Assembly (NCBI RefSeq): GCF_009696045.1
Contig: NZ_VUMT01000002.1
Coordinates: 62,001-126,000 of the forward strand
Direction: 5' to 3'
From: Velocimicrobium porci
GTDB taxonomy: Bacteria; Bacillota; Clostridia; Lachnospirales; Lachnospiraceae
DNA length: 64,000 nt
The notes beneath the pieces were generated by a model that saw only the letters and a program-made list of their open reading frames with translations, was not told where the DNA came from and did no database searches. The position numbers and the translations under genes were made by a program. Position 1 is the first letter of the stretch. The number at the start of each line of letters is the position of its first letter. This document shows positions 34,149-43,497 of the stretch, in pieces.

Positions 34149-35993
34149 ATGAGCAGACTAAGCATTATTACCAAAAGCAAATCACAGTCAATTGTAGAAG
34201 AGCTTTATAAAGATTTGGAACGCCGTATTATTGCAAGTCCTCCGGGGCTATGTCCAATTGATGTTTCATCTTCTTTCTTAAAGCTCTGCCATGCACAAAC
34301 CTGTGGAAAATGTGTTCCATGTAGAATTGGACTTTCACAGCTGGAACATTTATTAGAAGATGTACTAAATGGTGATGCCACTTTAGATACAATTCCTCTA
34401 ATCGAAAAAACAGCCCGAGTAATCGCAGAGACAGCCGACTGCGCAATTGGATTTGAAGCTGCCCGCATGGTTCTAAAGGGATTAGAGGGATTTCGTGATG
34501 ATTATATTGAACATATAACAACCGGAAAATGTCTATGTCACTTAGAGCAACCTGTGCCTTGTGTTGCTTTGTGTCCGGCAGGTGTTGATATTCCTGGATA
34601 TGTAGCTTTAGTTTCAAAGGAACGCTATCAGGATGCAGTATCACTAATTCGAAAAGACAATCCGTTTCCAGTTGCCTGTGCATATGTATGTGAACATCCT
34701 TGTGAAGCCCGTTGCCGTCGTAATATGGTCGATGCACCAATTAACATACGAGGTCTAAAACGGTTTGCAGTTGACCATGCTGGAAATGTACCTGTTCCAA
34801 AATGTTCTAGTCCTACTGGGAAAAAAGTTGCTGTTATCGGTGGAGGTCCGAGCGGTTTAAGTGCCGCCTACTACCTGCAGCTTATGGGACATTCTGTAAC
34901 TGTATATGAGCAAAGACAAAAACTAGGCGGAATGCTTTATTATGGAATCCCAAACTATCGTCTTCCAAAAGATCTATTAGACCAGGATATCAACGCAATT
35001 CTTTCAACCGGTATTCAGGTTCGCCTTAATACTTCAGTCGGTGATGAGGAAAATCAGGTTTCCTTTGATGAACTGAGAAAAGAATATGACGCTATCTATC
35101 TTTCAATCGGAGCACATACAGATAAAAAGCTCGGAATTCCTGGCGAGGAGGCAAAGGGTGTTATTTCTGCGGTTTCTTTCTTACGCGATATTGGAGATGG
35201 TAAACTTCCAGATTTCACCGGAAAACGTGTTATTGTTGTCGGAGGTGGTAACGTAGCAATGGACGCAACCCGCTCTGCCATTCGACTTGGAGCAGAAAAC
35301 GTAAGTGTTCTATACCGCCGTCGTAAAAAAGATATGACTGCCCTTCCTGATGAAATTGAAGCAGCAATTGCAGAAGGAACGGAAATACTAGAGCTTCATG
35401 CGCCAAAAGAAATTGAACAAAATGCAGATGGTCAAGTAACCGCTATGTACGCAGATCCTAAAATTATCGGTTTAATGGATTCTGCCGGAAGACCTCGACC
35501 AGGTGATTTAAACTGCCCACCTTCAAGAATTCCTTGTGATATTGTAATTGTTGCAATCGGACAGGATATCGTATATGGTCCATTTGAACACGCAGGGCTT
35601 CCAATTAAGAGAAATACATTCCAAGTAAAAGAATCCAGTGCAGTTATCGGTACCGATGGTATCTTCGCCGGTGGTGACTGTGTAACCGGACCGTCTACTG
35701 TTATCCGGGCAATTGCAACCGGAAAAACTGCAGCTGCAAATATTGATACTTATCTTGGATATCATCATATTATCAGCAGTGATATTGAAATACCACCTGC
35801 ACGTCTTGGAGACCATCCGGCTTGCGGAAGAGTAAATATGACAGAGCGTGCATCTCAAGACCGTATCAAAGACTTTAATTTATGCGAATACGGAATGAGT
35901 TCGGAAGAAGCAGCCCAGGAATCCAGACGTTGCCTGCGTTGTGATCATTTCGGATATGGAGTATTAAAAGGAGGGCGTGTACACGAATGGTAA
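34149..35993 (+). CDS. GltD-like NAD(P)H flavoprotein fused to NuoF-type Fe-S domain, hydrogenase partner
   Basis: 614 residues from the ATG at 34149 (GGAGG upstream); a longer frame from 34005 runs through the promoter and is rejected. Residues 40-120 match the Fe-S C-terminal domain of NuoF, with CGKCVPCRIGLSQL (52-65). Residues 130-225 hold the cysteine-rich Fe-S domain of GltD, CVALCPAG and CAYVCEHPCEARC. Then come the FAD site VAVIGGGPSGLSAAYYL (near 230) and the NAD(P) site VIVVGGGNVAMDATRSA (near 370). It should pass electrons between NAD(P)H and the hydrogenase encoded next. Its stop overlaps hydA by 7 bases. Confidence 0.92.
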   Translation: MSRLSIITKSKSQSIVEELYKDLERRIIASPPGLCPIDVSSSFLKLCHAQTCGKCVPCRIGLSQLEHLLEDVLNGDATLDTIPLIEKTARVIAETADCAIGFEAARMVLKGLEGFRDDYIEHITTGKCLCHLEQPVPCVALCPAGVDIPGYVALVSKERYQDAVSLIRKDNPFPVACAYVCEHPCEARCRRNMVDAPINIRGLKRFAVDHAGNVPVPKCSSPTGKKVAVIGGGPSGLSAAYYLQLMGHSVTVYEQRQKLGGMLYYGIPNYRLPKDLLDQDINAILSTGIQVRLNTSVGDEENQVSFDELRKEYDAIYLSIGAHTDKKLGIPGEEAKGVISAVSFLRDIGDGKLPDFTGKRVIVVGGGNVAMDATRSAIRLGAENVSVLYRRRKKDMTALPDEIEAAIAEGTEILELHAPKEIEQNADGQVTAMYADPKIIGLMDSAGRPRPGDLNCPPSRIPCDIVIVAIGQDIVYGPFEHAGLPIKRNTFQVKESSAVIGTDGIFAGGDCVTGPSTVIRAIATGKTAAANIDTYLGYHHIISSDIEIPPARLGDHPACGRVNMTERASQDRIKDFNLCEYGMSSEEAAQESRRCLRCDHFGYGVLKGGRVHEW

Positions 35994-37744
35994 AATTAAC
36001 AATTAATCATAAATCATTTGAAGTAGAAGACGGAATTACAATTATGGAAGCCTGTGAGCAGGCAAATATGCCGGTCCCAAGTCTTTGTTATTTAAAAGAT
36101 TTAAACGAAATTGGTGCCTGTCGTGTCTGTGTTGTAGAAGTTATCGGTATGGAGCGTCTTGTTACAGCCTGTAACAATCCTGTTTGGAATGGCATGGAGA
36201 TTCTTACCAATTCTCCTAAAGTAAGAGAAGCAAGAAAAACAAACGTTGACCTTATTTTATCCCAACATGACTGCTTTTGTCCTACTTGTATCCGCAATGG
36301 AAATTGTAAACTGCAAAAAATTGCATTTAGTCTTGGAATTCATCAGGCAGGCTACCAAAGGGATATTACAACTACCCCTTGGCCAAAAGATATTCCTCTA
36401 ATTCGTGATTCTGGAAAATGTATAAAATGTATGCGTTGTATACAAATATGCGATAAAGTACAATCTTTACATATATGGGATGTTGCTAAAACAGGATCCC
36501 GTACAACTGTTTCTGTTTCTGAAAACCGTAATATCTTAGAAGCACCTTGTTCTTTCTGTGGTCAATGTGTTACTCACTGTCCTACAGGAGCATTAAGTGC
36601 AAGAGATGACAAAGAACAACTATTTGCCTATGATGCACCAATTGCGGATCCTGATAAAGTTGTTGTTGTATCAATCGCACCGGCAGTCCGTACTGCATGG
36701 GCAGAGGAATCCGGTCTTCCCCGCGAAGCAGCAACACCTGGAAAGCTCGTTGCTGCTCTTCGCCAAATGGGCTTCCAGTATGTATTTGATACAAACTATG
36801 CAGCAGATTTAACAATCATGGAAGAAGGAAGCGAATTTTTGGAACGTTTGTCCCATAAAGAAGACTTTGATTATCCATTATTTACTTCCTGCTGCCCTGG
36901 CTGGGTACGCTTCCTAAAGTCGCAATATCCTGAACTTACAACCTGTCTTTCTACTGCAAAATCACCACAACAGATGCAGGGAACAATAATAAAGACCTAT
37001 TTTGCTAAAGTTGCCGGCATCCAACCGGAAAACATCTATCATGTATCAATTATGCCTTGTATGGCAAAAAAAGCTGAGGCTGATATTCCAACGATTAATG
37101 ATTCAGGTGCCGGAAAAGATGTGGATCTGGTTCTTACAACAAGGGAGCTAATCCGCCAGTGCCGTTCCATGAATATTGATTTTTCCAGTCTTGAAGAGGA
37201 AGAATTTGACTCACCTCTTGGTACAGGTACAGGTGCAGGTGTAATCTTTGGTGCAACCGGCGGTGTTATGGAAGCAGCCCTTCGCTCCTGTTATTACCTT
37301 GTAACAGGTAAAAATGCTGATGCTGACGCATTTAAAGAAATCCGCGGCATGGATGGATGGCGAGAAAGCTCCATTGATATTAACAATACAACAATAAAAA
37401 CAGCTGTTGTAAATGGTCTGGGAAACGCAAGAAAATTAATTGAAGCACTTCTAAAAGGGGAGGTACAGTATGACTTTGTAGAAGTCATGGCCTGTCCTGG
37501 TGGTTGTGTAGGTGGAGGCGGTCAGCCAATTCACCTTGATGAAGAAGAAACAGAGGACCGAAGAGAATATTTGTATTCTCTGGATCAAAATGCTCCTTTG
37601 CGGTTCTCTCATGAAAATCCGGAAATTCAAAAAACTTATGAGGATTTCTTGGAAAAACCGCTCTCTCATCTTGCCCATGAATTACTTCACACTGACCATA
37701 CCGCATGGACTGTTCCAGGTACAAAAAAAATAAAACCTGAATAA
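35987..37744 (+). CDS. hydA: [FeFe] hydrogenase catalytic subunit HydA
   Basis: 585 residues. N-terminal [2Fe-2S] domain (C34, C45, C48, C62), then the His-Cys3 cluster (H94, C98, C101, C107), two [4Fe-4S] clusters (C145-C155 and C188-C198), and the H-cluster domain with TSCCPGW (C302, C303), MPCMAKKAEA (C358) and ACPGGCVGGGGQP (C503, C507). All active-site cysteines are present. It makes or takes up H2. The pairing with a GltD-like flavoprotein is that of the glutamate-synthase-linked group (group A2 in current schemes). The maturase HydE lies 11 kb away; HydF and HydG are not in the window. Confidence 0.97.
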   Translation: MVKLTINHKSFEVEDGITIMEACEQANMPVPSLCYLKDLNEIGACRVCVVEVIGMERLVTACNNPVWNGMEILTNSPKVREARKTNVDLILSQHDCFCPTCIRNGNCKLQKIAFSLGIHQAGYQRDITTTPWPKDIPLIRDSGKCIKCMRCIQICDKVQSLHIWDVAKTGSRTTVSVSENRNILEAPCSFCGQCVTHCPTGALSARDDKEQLFAYDAPIADPDKVVVVSIAPAVRTAWAEESGLPREAATPGKLVAALRQMGFQYVFDTNYAADLTIMEEGSEFLERLSHKEDFDYPLFTSCCPGWVRFLKSQYPELTTCLSTAKSPQQMQGTIIKTYFAKVAGIQPENIYHVSIMPCMAKKAEADIPTINDSGAGKDVDLVLTTRELIRQCRSMNIDFSSLEEEEFDSPLGTGTGAGVIFGATGGVMEAALRSCYYLVTGKNADADAFKEIRGMDGWRESSIDINNTTIKTAVVNGLGNARKLIEALLKGEVQYDFVEVMACPGGCVGGGGQPIHLDEEETEDRREYLYSLDQNAPLRFSHENPEIQKTYEDFLEKPLSHLAHELLHTDHTAWTVPGTKKIKPE

Positions 37745-37750
37745 ATGATT

Positions 37751-37797
37751 AAAACTGGAGTTGTAATAAAATGTATTTTGTGACAACCCAGTTTTTT
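37751..37797 (+). terminator. Terminator of the hydrogenase operon
   Basis: AAAACTGG-AG-TTGT pairs with ACAA-CCCAGTTTT and is followed by a T run. It directly follows the hydA stop. Confidence 0.75.
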
Positions 37798-37845
37798 ATA
37801 TCACTTCCTAATCTACTATTTTCTACTATTTTTTTAATTTTTTTA

Positions 37846-37874
37846 TTGACAAGCAATTATTTTTTTGTTAGAAT
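37846..37874 (+). promoter_or_regulatory. Promoter of tRNA-Met
   Basis: TTGACA and TAGAAT are separated by 17 bases, about 37 bases before the tRNA. Confidence 0.8.
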
Positions 37875-37911
37875 ATAAAAGGTTTCACGAGATAAATATT
37901 GTAGTATGTAT

Positions 37912-37985
37912 GGCGGGATAGCTCAGTTGGCTAGAGCACACGGTTCATACCCGTGGTGTCGAGGGTTCAAATCCCCCTCCCGCTA
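37912..37985 (+). tRNA. tRNA-Met (anticodon CAU), elongator type
   Basis: A full cloverleaf: acceptor GGCGGGA/TCCCGCT with discriminator A, D arm GCTCAGTTGGCTAGAGC, anticodon arm CACGG-TTCATAC-CCGTG, and T loop GGTTCAAATCC. The first pair is G-U and the anticodon stem lacks the three G-C pairs of an initiator. A tRNA-Ile that is modified to read AUA cannot be fully ruled out. CCA is not encoded. Confidence 0.93.
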
Positions 37986-37990
37986 TCAAA

Positions 37991-38023
37991 AAAAGGAATG
38001 TTTGTTTTAAACATTCCTTTTTT
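37991..38023. terminator. Terminator after tRNA-Met
   Basis: AAAAGGAATGTTT pairs with AAACATTCCTTTT, with T runs in both directions. It can serve the tRNA and the convergent membrane protein gene. Confidence 0.8.
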
Positions 38024-38032
38024 ATTTTTAAA

Positions 38033-38662
38033 TTATTTTCGAATACAAGCATAGAATATAATAATCAAAAACAAAGTCCCAATTATTCTATACAATCGAG
38101 TCTGTATATATTTTTCTTTTCCTTTCATTTCCCTGCTGCAAATTAATTTATAATATCCTCTTACCTGTTCAGGAAATACAACAAGCGCAGAAAATCCTGC
38201 ATTCAGTATTGTTATAAATATCATAAATAAAATATTTTGTGGCAGTGGATTACTATATTTATTTTCAATGACCCGCTTTAAAATATTATAATTATCTTTC
38301 TCTAATACCGCTTTATAATGATCAAAATCCGTCATCCCGCCTCTGGATGGAATTATTAGTCTTCTATCCGATTGACAAACTAGTACTTCCTCATTATCCG
38401 GCATAATTACTCTGTAAAAATCTGAATTTTTCTTCTTGTTACTCCAGATTCGTATTCTCCGATATCTTACATCTTTATAAACATAACAATATTGCCGTTC
38501 CCTTTGCTCCCATTGTACATATTTAAACTCGTATGCACCAATGCTATTTCCAAATTGTGGGTAAGACAGTACGAGAAAACTTTCCACAACCGAAAAAACA
38601 ATAATTAAGGAAACATAAATTACTTTCTTTCGAAATTTTTCTTTTTTTATCTCAATTTCCAT
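38033..38662 (-). CDS. Membrane protein of unknown function
   Basis: 209 residues. One helix near 15-33, an outside or inside loop of about 100 residues rich in Arg, Lys and Tyr (WEQRERQYCYVYKDVRYRRIRIW near 50-73), then helices near 142-162 and 190-207. No family is recognised. It lies alone between tRNA-Met and sbcC; no promoter is clear. Confidence 0.65.
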   Translation of the reverse strand: MEIEIKKEKFRKKVIYVSLIIVFSVVESFLVLSYPQFGNSIGAYEFKYVQWEQRERQYCYVYKDVRYRRIRIWSNKKKNSDFYRVIMPDNEEVLVCQSDRRLIIPSRGGMTDFDHYKAVLEKDNYNILKRVIENKYSNPLPQNILFMIFITILNAGFSALVVFPEQVRGYYKLICSREMKGKEKYIQTRLYRIIGTLFLIIIFYACIRK

Positions 38663-38723
38663 GTATATTCCAATCCTGTTCGCATTCTTTTTTTATTAAA
38701 ATACCATTTATCCTAAAATGCTG

Positions 38724-41258
38724 TCAACCGGTTACCACTACAGAGCTTCCATTTTTTTTCTTTTCCACAATAATCTGATTCTCTATTCGTTCTTTTAGTT
38801 CTGCAACATGAGAAATAATTCCAATCAGGCAATTTTTATCAGTCAAAAGGGCAAGCGTATCTAAAGCCTGGTTCAAAGATTCCTCATCTAAACTTCCAAA
38901 TCCTTCATCAATAAACAATGTATCGATTTGTATTCCTCCAGCATGGCGTTTCACAATATCGGATAGCCCAAGGGCTAACGCCAATGCAGCTTTAAAAGAT
39001 TCTCCGCCAGATAAAGTTTTAACAGAACGTTTCTTTCCGGTAAACGCATCAAATACTTCCAGACTTAAACTATCAGTTGTTCTTCCATCCGTTACCTTTT
39101 CAACCTTCGTTAACTCATAACGTCCCGCCGTCATTTTATTTAAACGAATATTAGCAGCACCAATAATATCTTCAAAGTAAGAAGATAAAACATAGTGTTC
39201 AAATACAATTCTTGCTTTATTATTTCCTCTTGTTACCTGATCCAGATCCTTTATAATTCCATACTCATCTTCTAGTCCTTCTTGATTTTTTTGTTTTTCT
39301 TTTAATGAAGAAAGTGCGGTCTGATTCATTGCAAACACTTGTTTCTTTTTCTCTTTTTGGAATTGAATTTGCCTCTTTTCTAATTCTAAGCAATGAAGCT
39401 CCTCTTTTAATTTTTCTACTTCGATTCCTTTCATTTCTTTTTGTAAACGCTCAAGACAATTCTGCTCCTCCTCTTTAAATTTTCTCCAGTCCTTTTGATT
39501 CTCCTTTATTAATACTTTTATCGATTCAATTTCTATTTTGTTATTTTCCAAAGCCTTTCGATATTGTTCATATTTTTCTTGATATTCCAGTTTTCTTTTT
39601 CCTTGTATCTGCTCTAATTGTTTCTGCTTTTTATCAATCAGACTACATTCTTTCTCAATTTCCGTTTTTCGTTTTTTCTTTTGTTCCAATTCCTTAATAA
39701 TTTCTATTTGTTCCTTTTCTTCTTCCTCCAACGCCCTTTTATATTCTACAAGCTCCTTCCGTCCGATCTTCTTTTCTTCCAACGCTTGCTCTAATTCCTT
39801 TCTTATAACATCAAGCCTTCCCTTTTCTTTCGATGCCTTTTGAAAAATATCATTTTTAATCTGCTCTTGCGTTTCCCAATCATACTTCCATTTTTTTAAC
39901 ATGTTCTCATCTGGTATTTCCCCTGCTATTGGTGCAATATGGGGATGCTCACAAGATCCACATACCGGACAAGGCTCACCCTCCCTTAATTCTTTTGCAA
40001 TCAGACCAATTGTTGAAGATTTATAGATTTCTTCTTTTTCTTCATATTGACGCTTTATTTGTTTTGTCTTCTCTCTTTGCTTTTCATATTCCATCTGACA
40101 GCGTTGCAGTTCCTTCTCTTGCATTTCCTCTTCTTTTATCCGCTTTTTAATTGTATTCACAGACTCAATCTCTTCTTTTTTCCGTTCCATGAAAACGACA
40201 GCTTTTGAAAGTTCCAGTTCAATTTCCTGATATTCTTTACTTTCCTGCTCTAATTGTTCTTTCTTTTGCTTCATTTCCATTTGCTCTAGTTTTTGATTTT
40301 TTTCTACTTTTTCCGATTTCATCTGCCATTGTTCAAAATCTTCTTTTAACGCTTCTTCCTTTTGTTCACCTTCTTTAAGCTGTATTTTATTTTTCTCTAT
40401 TTTTTCTTCTAACTCTTCTCGTTTCTTTTGTATAGTAAAATACACCTCCCCTTTTCCTGTTAGTTCCTTTATCTGTTTTTCTAATAATTCAGTCTGCACC
40501 TGAAGCGTTTGGATTTCCTCTTTTTCTTCTTTTATTTCTGCCTCCAGCAAACCTATTACTTTATCAAACGAAAGGTATTCCTCTTTAAGTGCCTCTGACA
40601 ACTGATTATTTTGGCAGCAAATCATAGAAGCTGCTTCTTCCATTTTACTTTTTTGTCTGCTTAATTTTCCACCAATTCGTTTTGCCTCTTCACTGATTTT
40701 TCTCTGTATCTGTTCAAATTCTTCTGTCTGAAATATATTCCTAAGAATTTCTACCCTGTCCTTTGAATTTGCCAATAAAAGCTCTAAAAATTCACCTTGT
40801 GCAATCATAGCAATCTGTTTAAACTGACGGTAATTAATTCCCATAATCTGTTCTAGTCTTTTATTTACCTCATTTACTAACGTACATGGCTCCTTCTCTT
40901 CTTCATACAACTCCGCTGTTTCCGGACTAATTGTTTCTCCTGTTCCTCTTCGTTTCGGACGACTGTACTTAGGTGACCGCTTAACTGTATAATTTTTTCC
41001 TTTATGAGAAAATATAAATTCTACATAAGTATCTGTTTCGGGTTTTGCAAAATCACTTCGAAGTGTTGTTTTTTCACGATTTTTACCACTCACATTACCA
41101 TAGATTGCGTATGTTATCCCATCAAAAATCGTTGTTTTTCCACTCCCTGTTGCGCCGGTTACTAAAAATAATCCTCCCTCTATATAATTTGAAAAATCAA
41201 TACACTCTCTCGAAGAATATGGTCCCCAGGCGCTTAATGTCAGCCGTATTGGTTTCAT
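38724..41258 (-). CDS. sbcC: Exonuclease subunit SbcC (SMC-like ATPase)
   Basis: 844 residues. Walker A GATGSGKTT (35-43), a long coiled coil (about 170-690) broken by the zinc hook CPVCG near 435, the signature LSGGESFKAALALALGLSDI near 750, and Walker B DTLFIDEGFGSLDEES near 780. It pairs with SbcD to cut hairpins and process broken DNA ends (Mre11-Rad50 family). It is shorter than the E. coli protein because the coiled coil is shorter. Its ATG follows the sbcD stop by one base. Confidence 0.95.
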   Translation of the reverse strand: MKPIRLTLSAWGPYSSRECIDFSNYIEGGLFLVTGATGSGKTTIFDGITYAIYGNVSGKNREKTTLRSDFAKPETDTYVEFIFSHKGKNYTVKRSPKYSRPKRRGTGETISPETAELYEEEKEPCTLVNEVNKRLEQIMGINYRQFKQIAMIAQGEFLELLLANSKDRVEILRNIFQTEEFEQIQRKISEEAKRIGGKLSRQKSKMEEAASMICCQNNQLSEALKEEYLSFDKVIGLLEAEIKEEKEEIQTLQVQTELLEKQIKELTGKGEVYFTIQKKREELEEKIEKNKIQLKEGEQKEEALKEDFEQWQMKSEKVEKNQKLEQMEMKQKKEQLEQESKEYQEIELELSKAVVFMERKKEEIESVNTIKKRIKEEEMQEKELQRCQMEYEKQREKTKQIKRQYEEKEEIYKSSTIGLIAKELREGEPCPVCGSCEHPHIAPIAGEIPDENMLKKWKYDWETQEQIKNDIFQKASKEKGRLDVIRKELEQALEEKKIGRKELVEYKRALEEEEKEQIEIIKELEQKKKRKTEIEKECSLIDKKQKQLEQIQGKRKLEYQEKYEQYRKALENNKIEIESIKVLIKENQKDWRKFKEEEQNCLERLQKEMKGIEVEKLKEELHCLELEKRQIQFQKEKKKQVFAMNQTALSSLKEKQKNQEGLEDEYGIIKDLDQVTRGNNKARIVFEHYVLSSYFEDIIGAANIRLNKMTAGRYELTKVEKVTDGRTTDSLSLEVFDAFTGKKRSVKTLSGGESFKAALALALGLSDIVKRHAGGIQIDTLFIDEGFGSLDEESLNQALDTLALLTDKNCLIGIISHVAELKERIENQIIVEKKKNGSSVVVTG

Positions 41259-41259
41259 C

Positions 41260-42417
41260 CTACAGTTCCTCCTCTGCTACATTTTGAATTATCTTAGTAA
41301 GAATTGCTTCTCTTCGTTCATCAAGTTCCTGCTCTGTCACTATTCTATAGAACTCTTTATATAACTCCATTGATGACTTTTTTTCTGCTTTGGCAAAACA
41401 CTCACTTCTCAAGTTTTTTCTTTCAGTATTCGTTTCCTTTACCATCTGCATAATATTTGGGTATACGCTCCTTAGCTTATCCATCGGTTCGAACAATACT
41501 TCCTCATCCGTTAATACCGCCTGAATATAGTCATTACAATCTGCCAAAGCAACAACGTCTTCCGCCAGCAAATCCTTTAGTTTCCCTTTAATAATACGCA
41601 TATCATGAAGCGGTTTTAATGGTACTTTTTTTATGACAAGGTCACCTTTTTCTTTTAGTTCAACAACAGTTACACTCTTCTCATGACCTGCTTCTGAAAA
41701 TGAATATTTTAACGGAGAACCACAATACCTCATCGTATCCCTTCCGACCTTCTGTGGACGATGAATATGTCCTAGAGCAACATAATCAAAGCAGTCAAAG
41801 ATTTCGCCATCAACCTGTTCTGTTCCTCCCACAAAAACAGACTGCTCAGAATCCGAACAAAGTGGAATTTCTGCTCCTTTTATAACAAAATGATGCGTCA
41901 CTAAAATGTTCCTCTCATTTTGATTTATCTCACAATTCTCAATCATTTTTTTAATACATGCCTCATAATTCATTTCTTTTCCATTTTCTTCTCCAAGCCA
42001 GTATTTCATAACTGCAGGTCTTGCAAATGGAAGTAAATAAATATTAACTGCTCCAAATTCGTCATCAAAACACACTTTCTTTATCCCATTCTTTGCTGTA
42101 TTTGCAATATACAAACCACTTTTATCCAATATTTCACCAGCGAATCCAATCCGTTCCGGTGAATCGTGATTTCCGCTAATCATACACACTTTTATATGTT
42201 TCTCAATTAACTTCGTTAAAAAAGAATCTAATACAGACACAGCTTCTGCAGGCGGTATGGAACGGTCATAAACATCTCCTGCAATTATAATCCCATCCGC
42301 CTTCTCTTTTTCCGCAATTGTTATAATTTGATTTAATATATATTCCTGGTCTTTTAACATTGAAAACTCATGTACATATTTTCCTATATGTACATCGCCA
42401 ATATGAATCCATTTCAT
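41260..42417 (-). CDS. sbcD: Exonuclease subunit SbcD (Mre11-like nuclease)
   Basis: 385 residues. The metallophosphoesterase motifs are in place: GDVHIGK (7-13), GDVYDR (47-52), SGNHDSPERI near 80-89, VTHHF near 168 and ALGHIHRPQK near 214. It is the nuclease partner of SbcC. The C-terminal 100 residues are the capping domain that contacts SbcC. The genes are adjacent and probably translated together. Confidence 0.95.
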   Translation of the reverse strand: MKWIHIGDVHIGKYVHEFSMLKDQEYILNQIITIAEKEKADGIIIAGDVYDRSIPPAEAVSVLDSFLTKLIEKHIKVCMISGNHDSPERIGFAGEILDKSGLYIANTAKNGIKKVCFDDEFGAVNIYLLPFARPAVMKYWLGEENGKEMNYEACIKKMIENCEINQNERNILVTHHFVIKGAEIPLCSDSEQSVFVGGTEQVDGEIFDCFDYVALGHIHRPQKVGRDTMRYCGSPLKYSFSEAGHEKSVTVVELKEKGDLVIKKVPLKPLHDMRIIKGKLKDLLAEDVVALADCNDYIQAVLTDEEVLFEPMDKLRSVYPNIMQMVKETNTERKNLRSECFAKAEKKSSMELYKEFYRIVTEQELDERREAILTKIIQNVAEEEL

Positions 42418-42568
42418 CTCATTTTCTCCTCTTATTTTTTTCTAAGACATTACAAATTCTTACGAATATTTTAATTTTAACACAAAATGTATTTTTTTTC
42501 TGTACAAACAACTTTTTTTGTAGTACAGTTATTTTAGATTTTTATGTATTTATAAAGGATGTGAAGTA

Positions 42569-43435
42569 ATGGAACGTCGCTCAATTAAAATAACGACTTT
42601 TGTATTTTTTATAAGCTTATTCTTGGTAGGTGCTGAATTTGGTGTCTACTATTTTGTTGATAAATTTTGGCCGGTAGGTTTGGTTACTGTTCTTGGTTCA
42701 CTTATCGTGTCCCACATTTTTTTAGAAAGTTCATTAACTTATGACACCTGCTTTTTGTTTTCTTTAATGAGTATGCTTTTTAGTTCAATACTAACTGCAT
42801 CGGTATACTTTGGACAAACCGGGAACATTATAGTTTATCGGGAATATGTCCAGTTTATTATTTACGCAAACTGGTTATTTCCACTTTTATATAGCATTTT
42901 CCGTTGCCTGTTCGATCGCGGACCAAGATTTGTATGTTTTAATTCCTACTTTTGGAAAACAAATATTTTATTTGGAGTTTTCTATCTCTGGAATCTCGTT
43001 TTCCATACAGTAATTTCACCGCTTCGTCTTCCTTACGGATTCGATCAAAAAGGAATTTCGTTTATCCCATTCCTTACTACGGCAACCCATATTGAAGACT
43101 TTATTTATACAGGAAATGGAATCGGAAGTTTAATCGGATATATCATTCATATCCTGATATTATTTATACCAATGGGATTTTATATTGCACTTCTCCTAAA
43201 AAAATACTCTTTTCTTTTAAAAGGAATTTTGATTTTTTTAATTCCGGTTGCTTTTGAAAGCGTACCATATGTTACACAGGGAATTGCAAATATCGACTCG
43301 TGTTTCTATCGGTTCTTTGGTCTTTTAATTGGAATTTTGTTATACCAGATTTTAAATGCTATTTTTCAGCATGTAACAGGAGAAGATTTTCTATATGAAC
43401 GGAATAAATACTCCTTCTTTTTCAATAACTATTAA
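42569..43435 (+). CDS. VanZ-like membrane protein
   Basis: 288 residues with about eight hydrophobic segments. The second half has VanZ-like features: ISFIPFLTT near 166, a loop with GNGIGSLIGYIIHILILFIPMGFYIALL near 187-213 and PVAFESVPYVTQGI near 230. VanZ-family proteins are linked to glycopeptide tolerance or other envelope functions, but most have no known role. The first half is not part of the usual VanZ core and is unknown. AAAGGATG lies before the ATG. Confidence 0.6.
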   Translation: MERRSIKITTFVFFISLFLVGAEFGVYYFVDKFWPVGLVTVLGSLIVSHIFLESSLTYDTCFLFSLMSMLFSSILTASVYFGQTGNIIVYREYVQFIIYANWLFPLLYSIFRCLFDRGPRFVCFNSYFWKTNILFGVFYLWNLVFHTVISPLRLPYGFDQKGISFIPFLTTATHIEDFIYTGNGIGSLIGYIIHILILFIPMGFYIALLLKKYSFLLKGILIFLIPVAFESVPYVTQGIANIDSCFYRFFGLLIGILLYQILNAIFQHVTGEDFLYERNKYSFFFNNY

Positions 43436-43452
43436 TGCTGATATACTTTTAT

Positions 43453-43486
43453 AAAAAATGAGGCTATTTAACAGCCTCATTTTTTT
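43453..43486. terminator. Bidirectional terminator
   Basis: AAAATGAGGCT pairs with AGCCTCATTTT around a short loop, flanked by A and T runs. It separates two convergent genes. Confidence 0.85.
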
Positions 43487-43497
43487 ACATTTTATTC

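Noticed and set aside
34228-34740. Open frame of 170 codons on the minus strand inside the GltD-like gene
   Set aside because: It lies wholly opposite a gene with clear domains, has a His/Leu-rich composition typical of antisense frames, and has no ribosome site.
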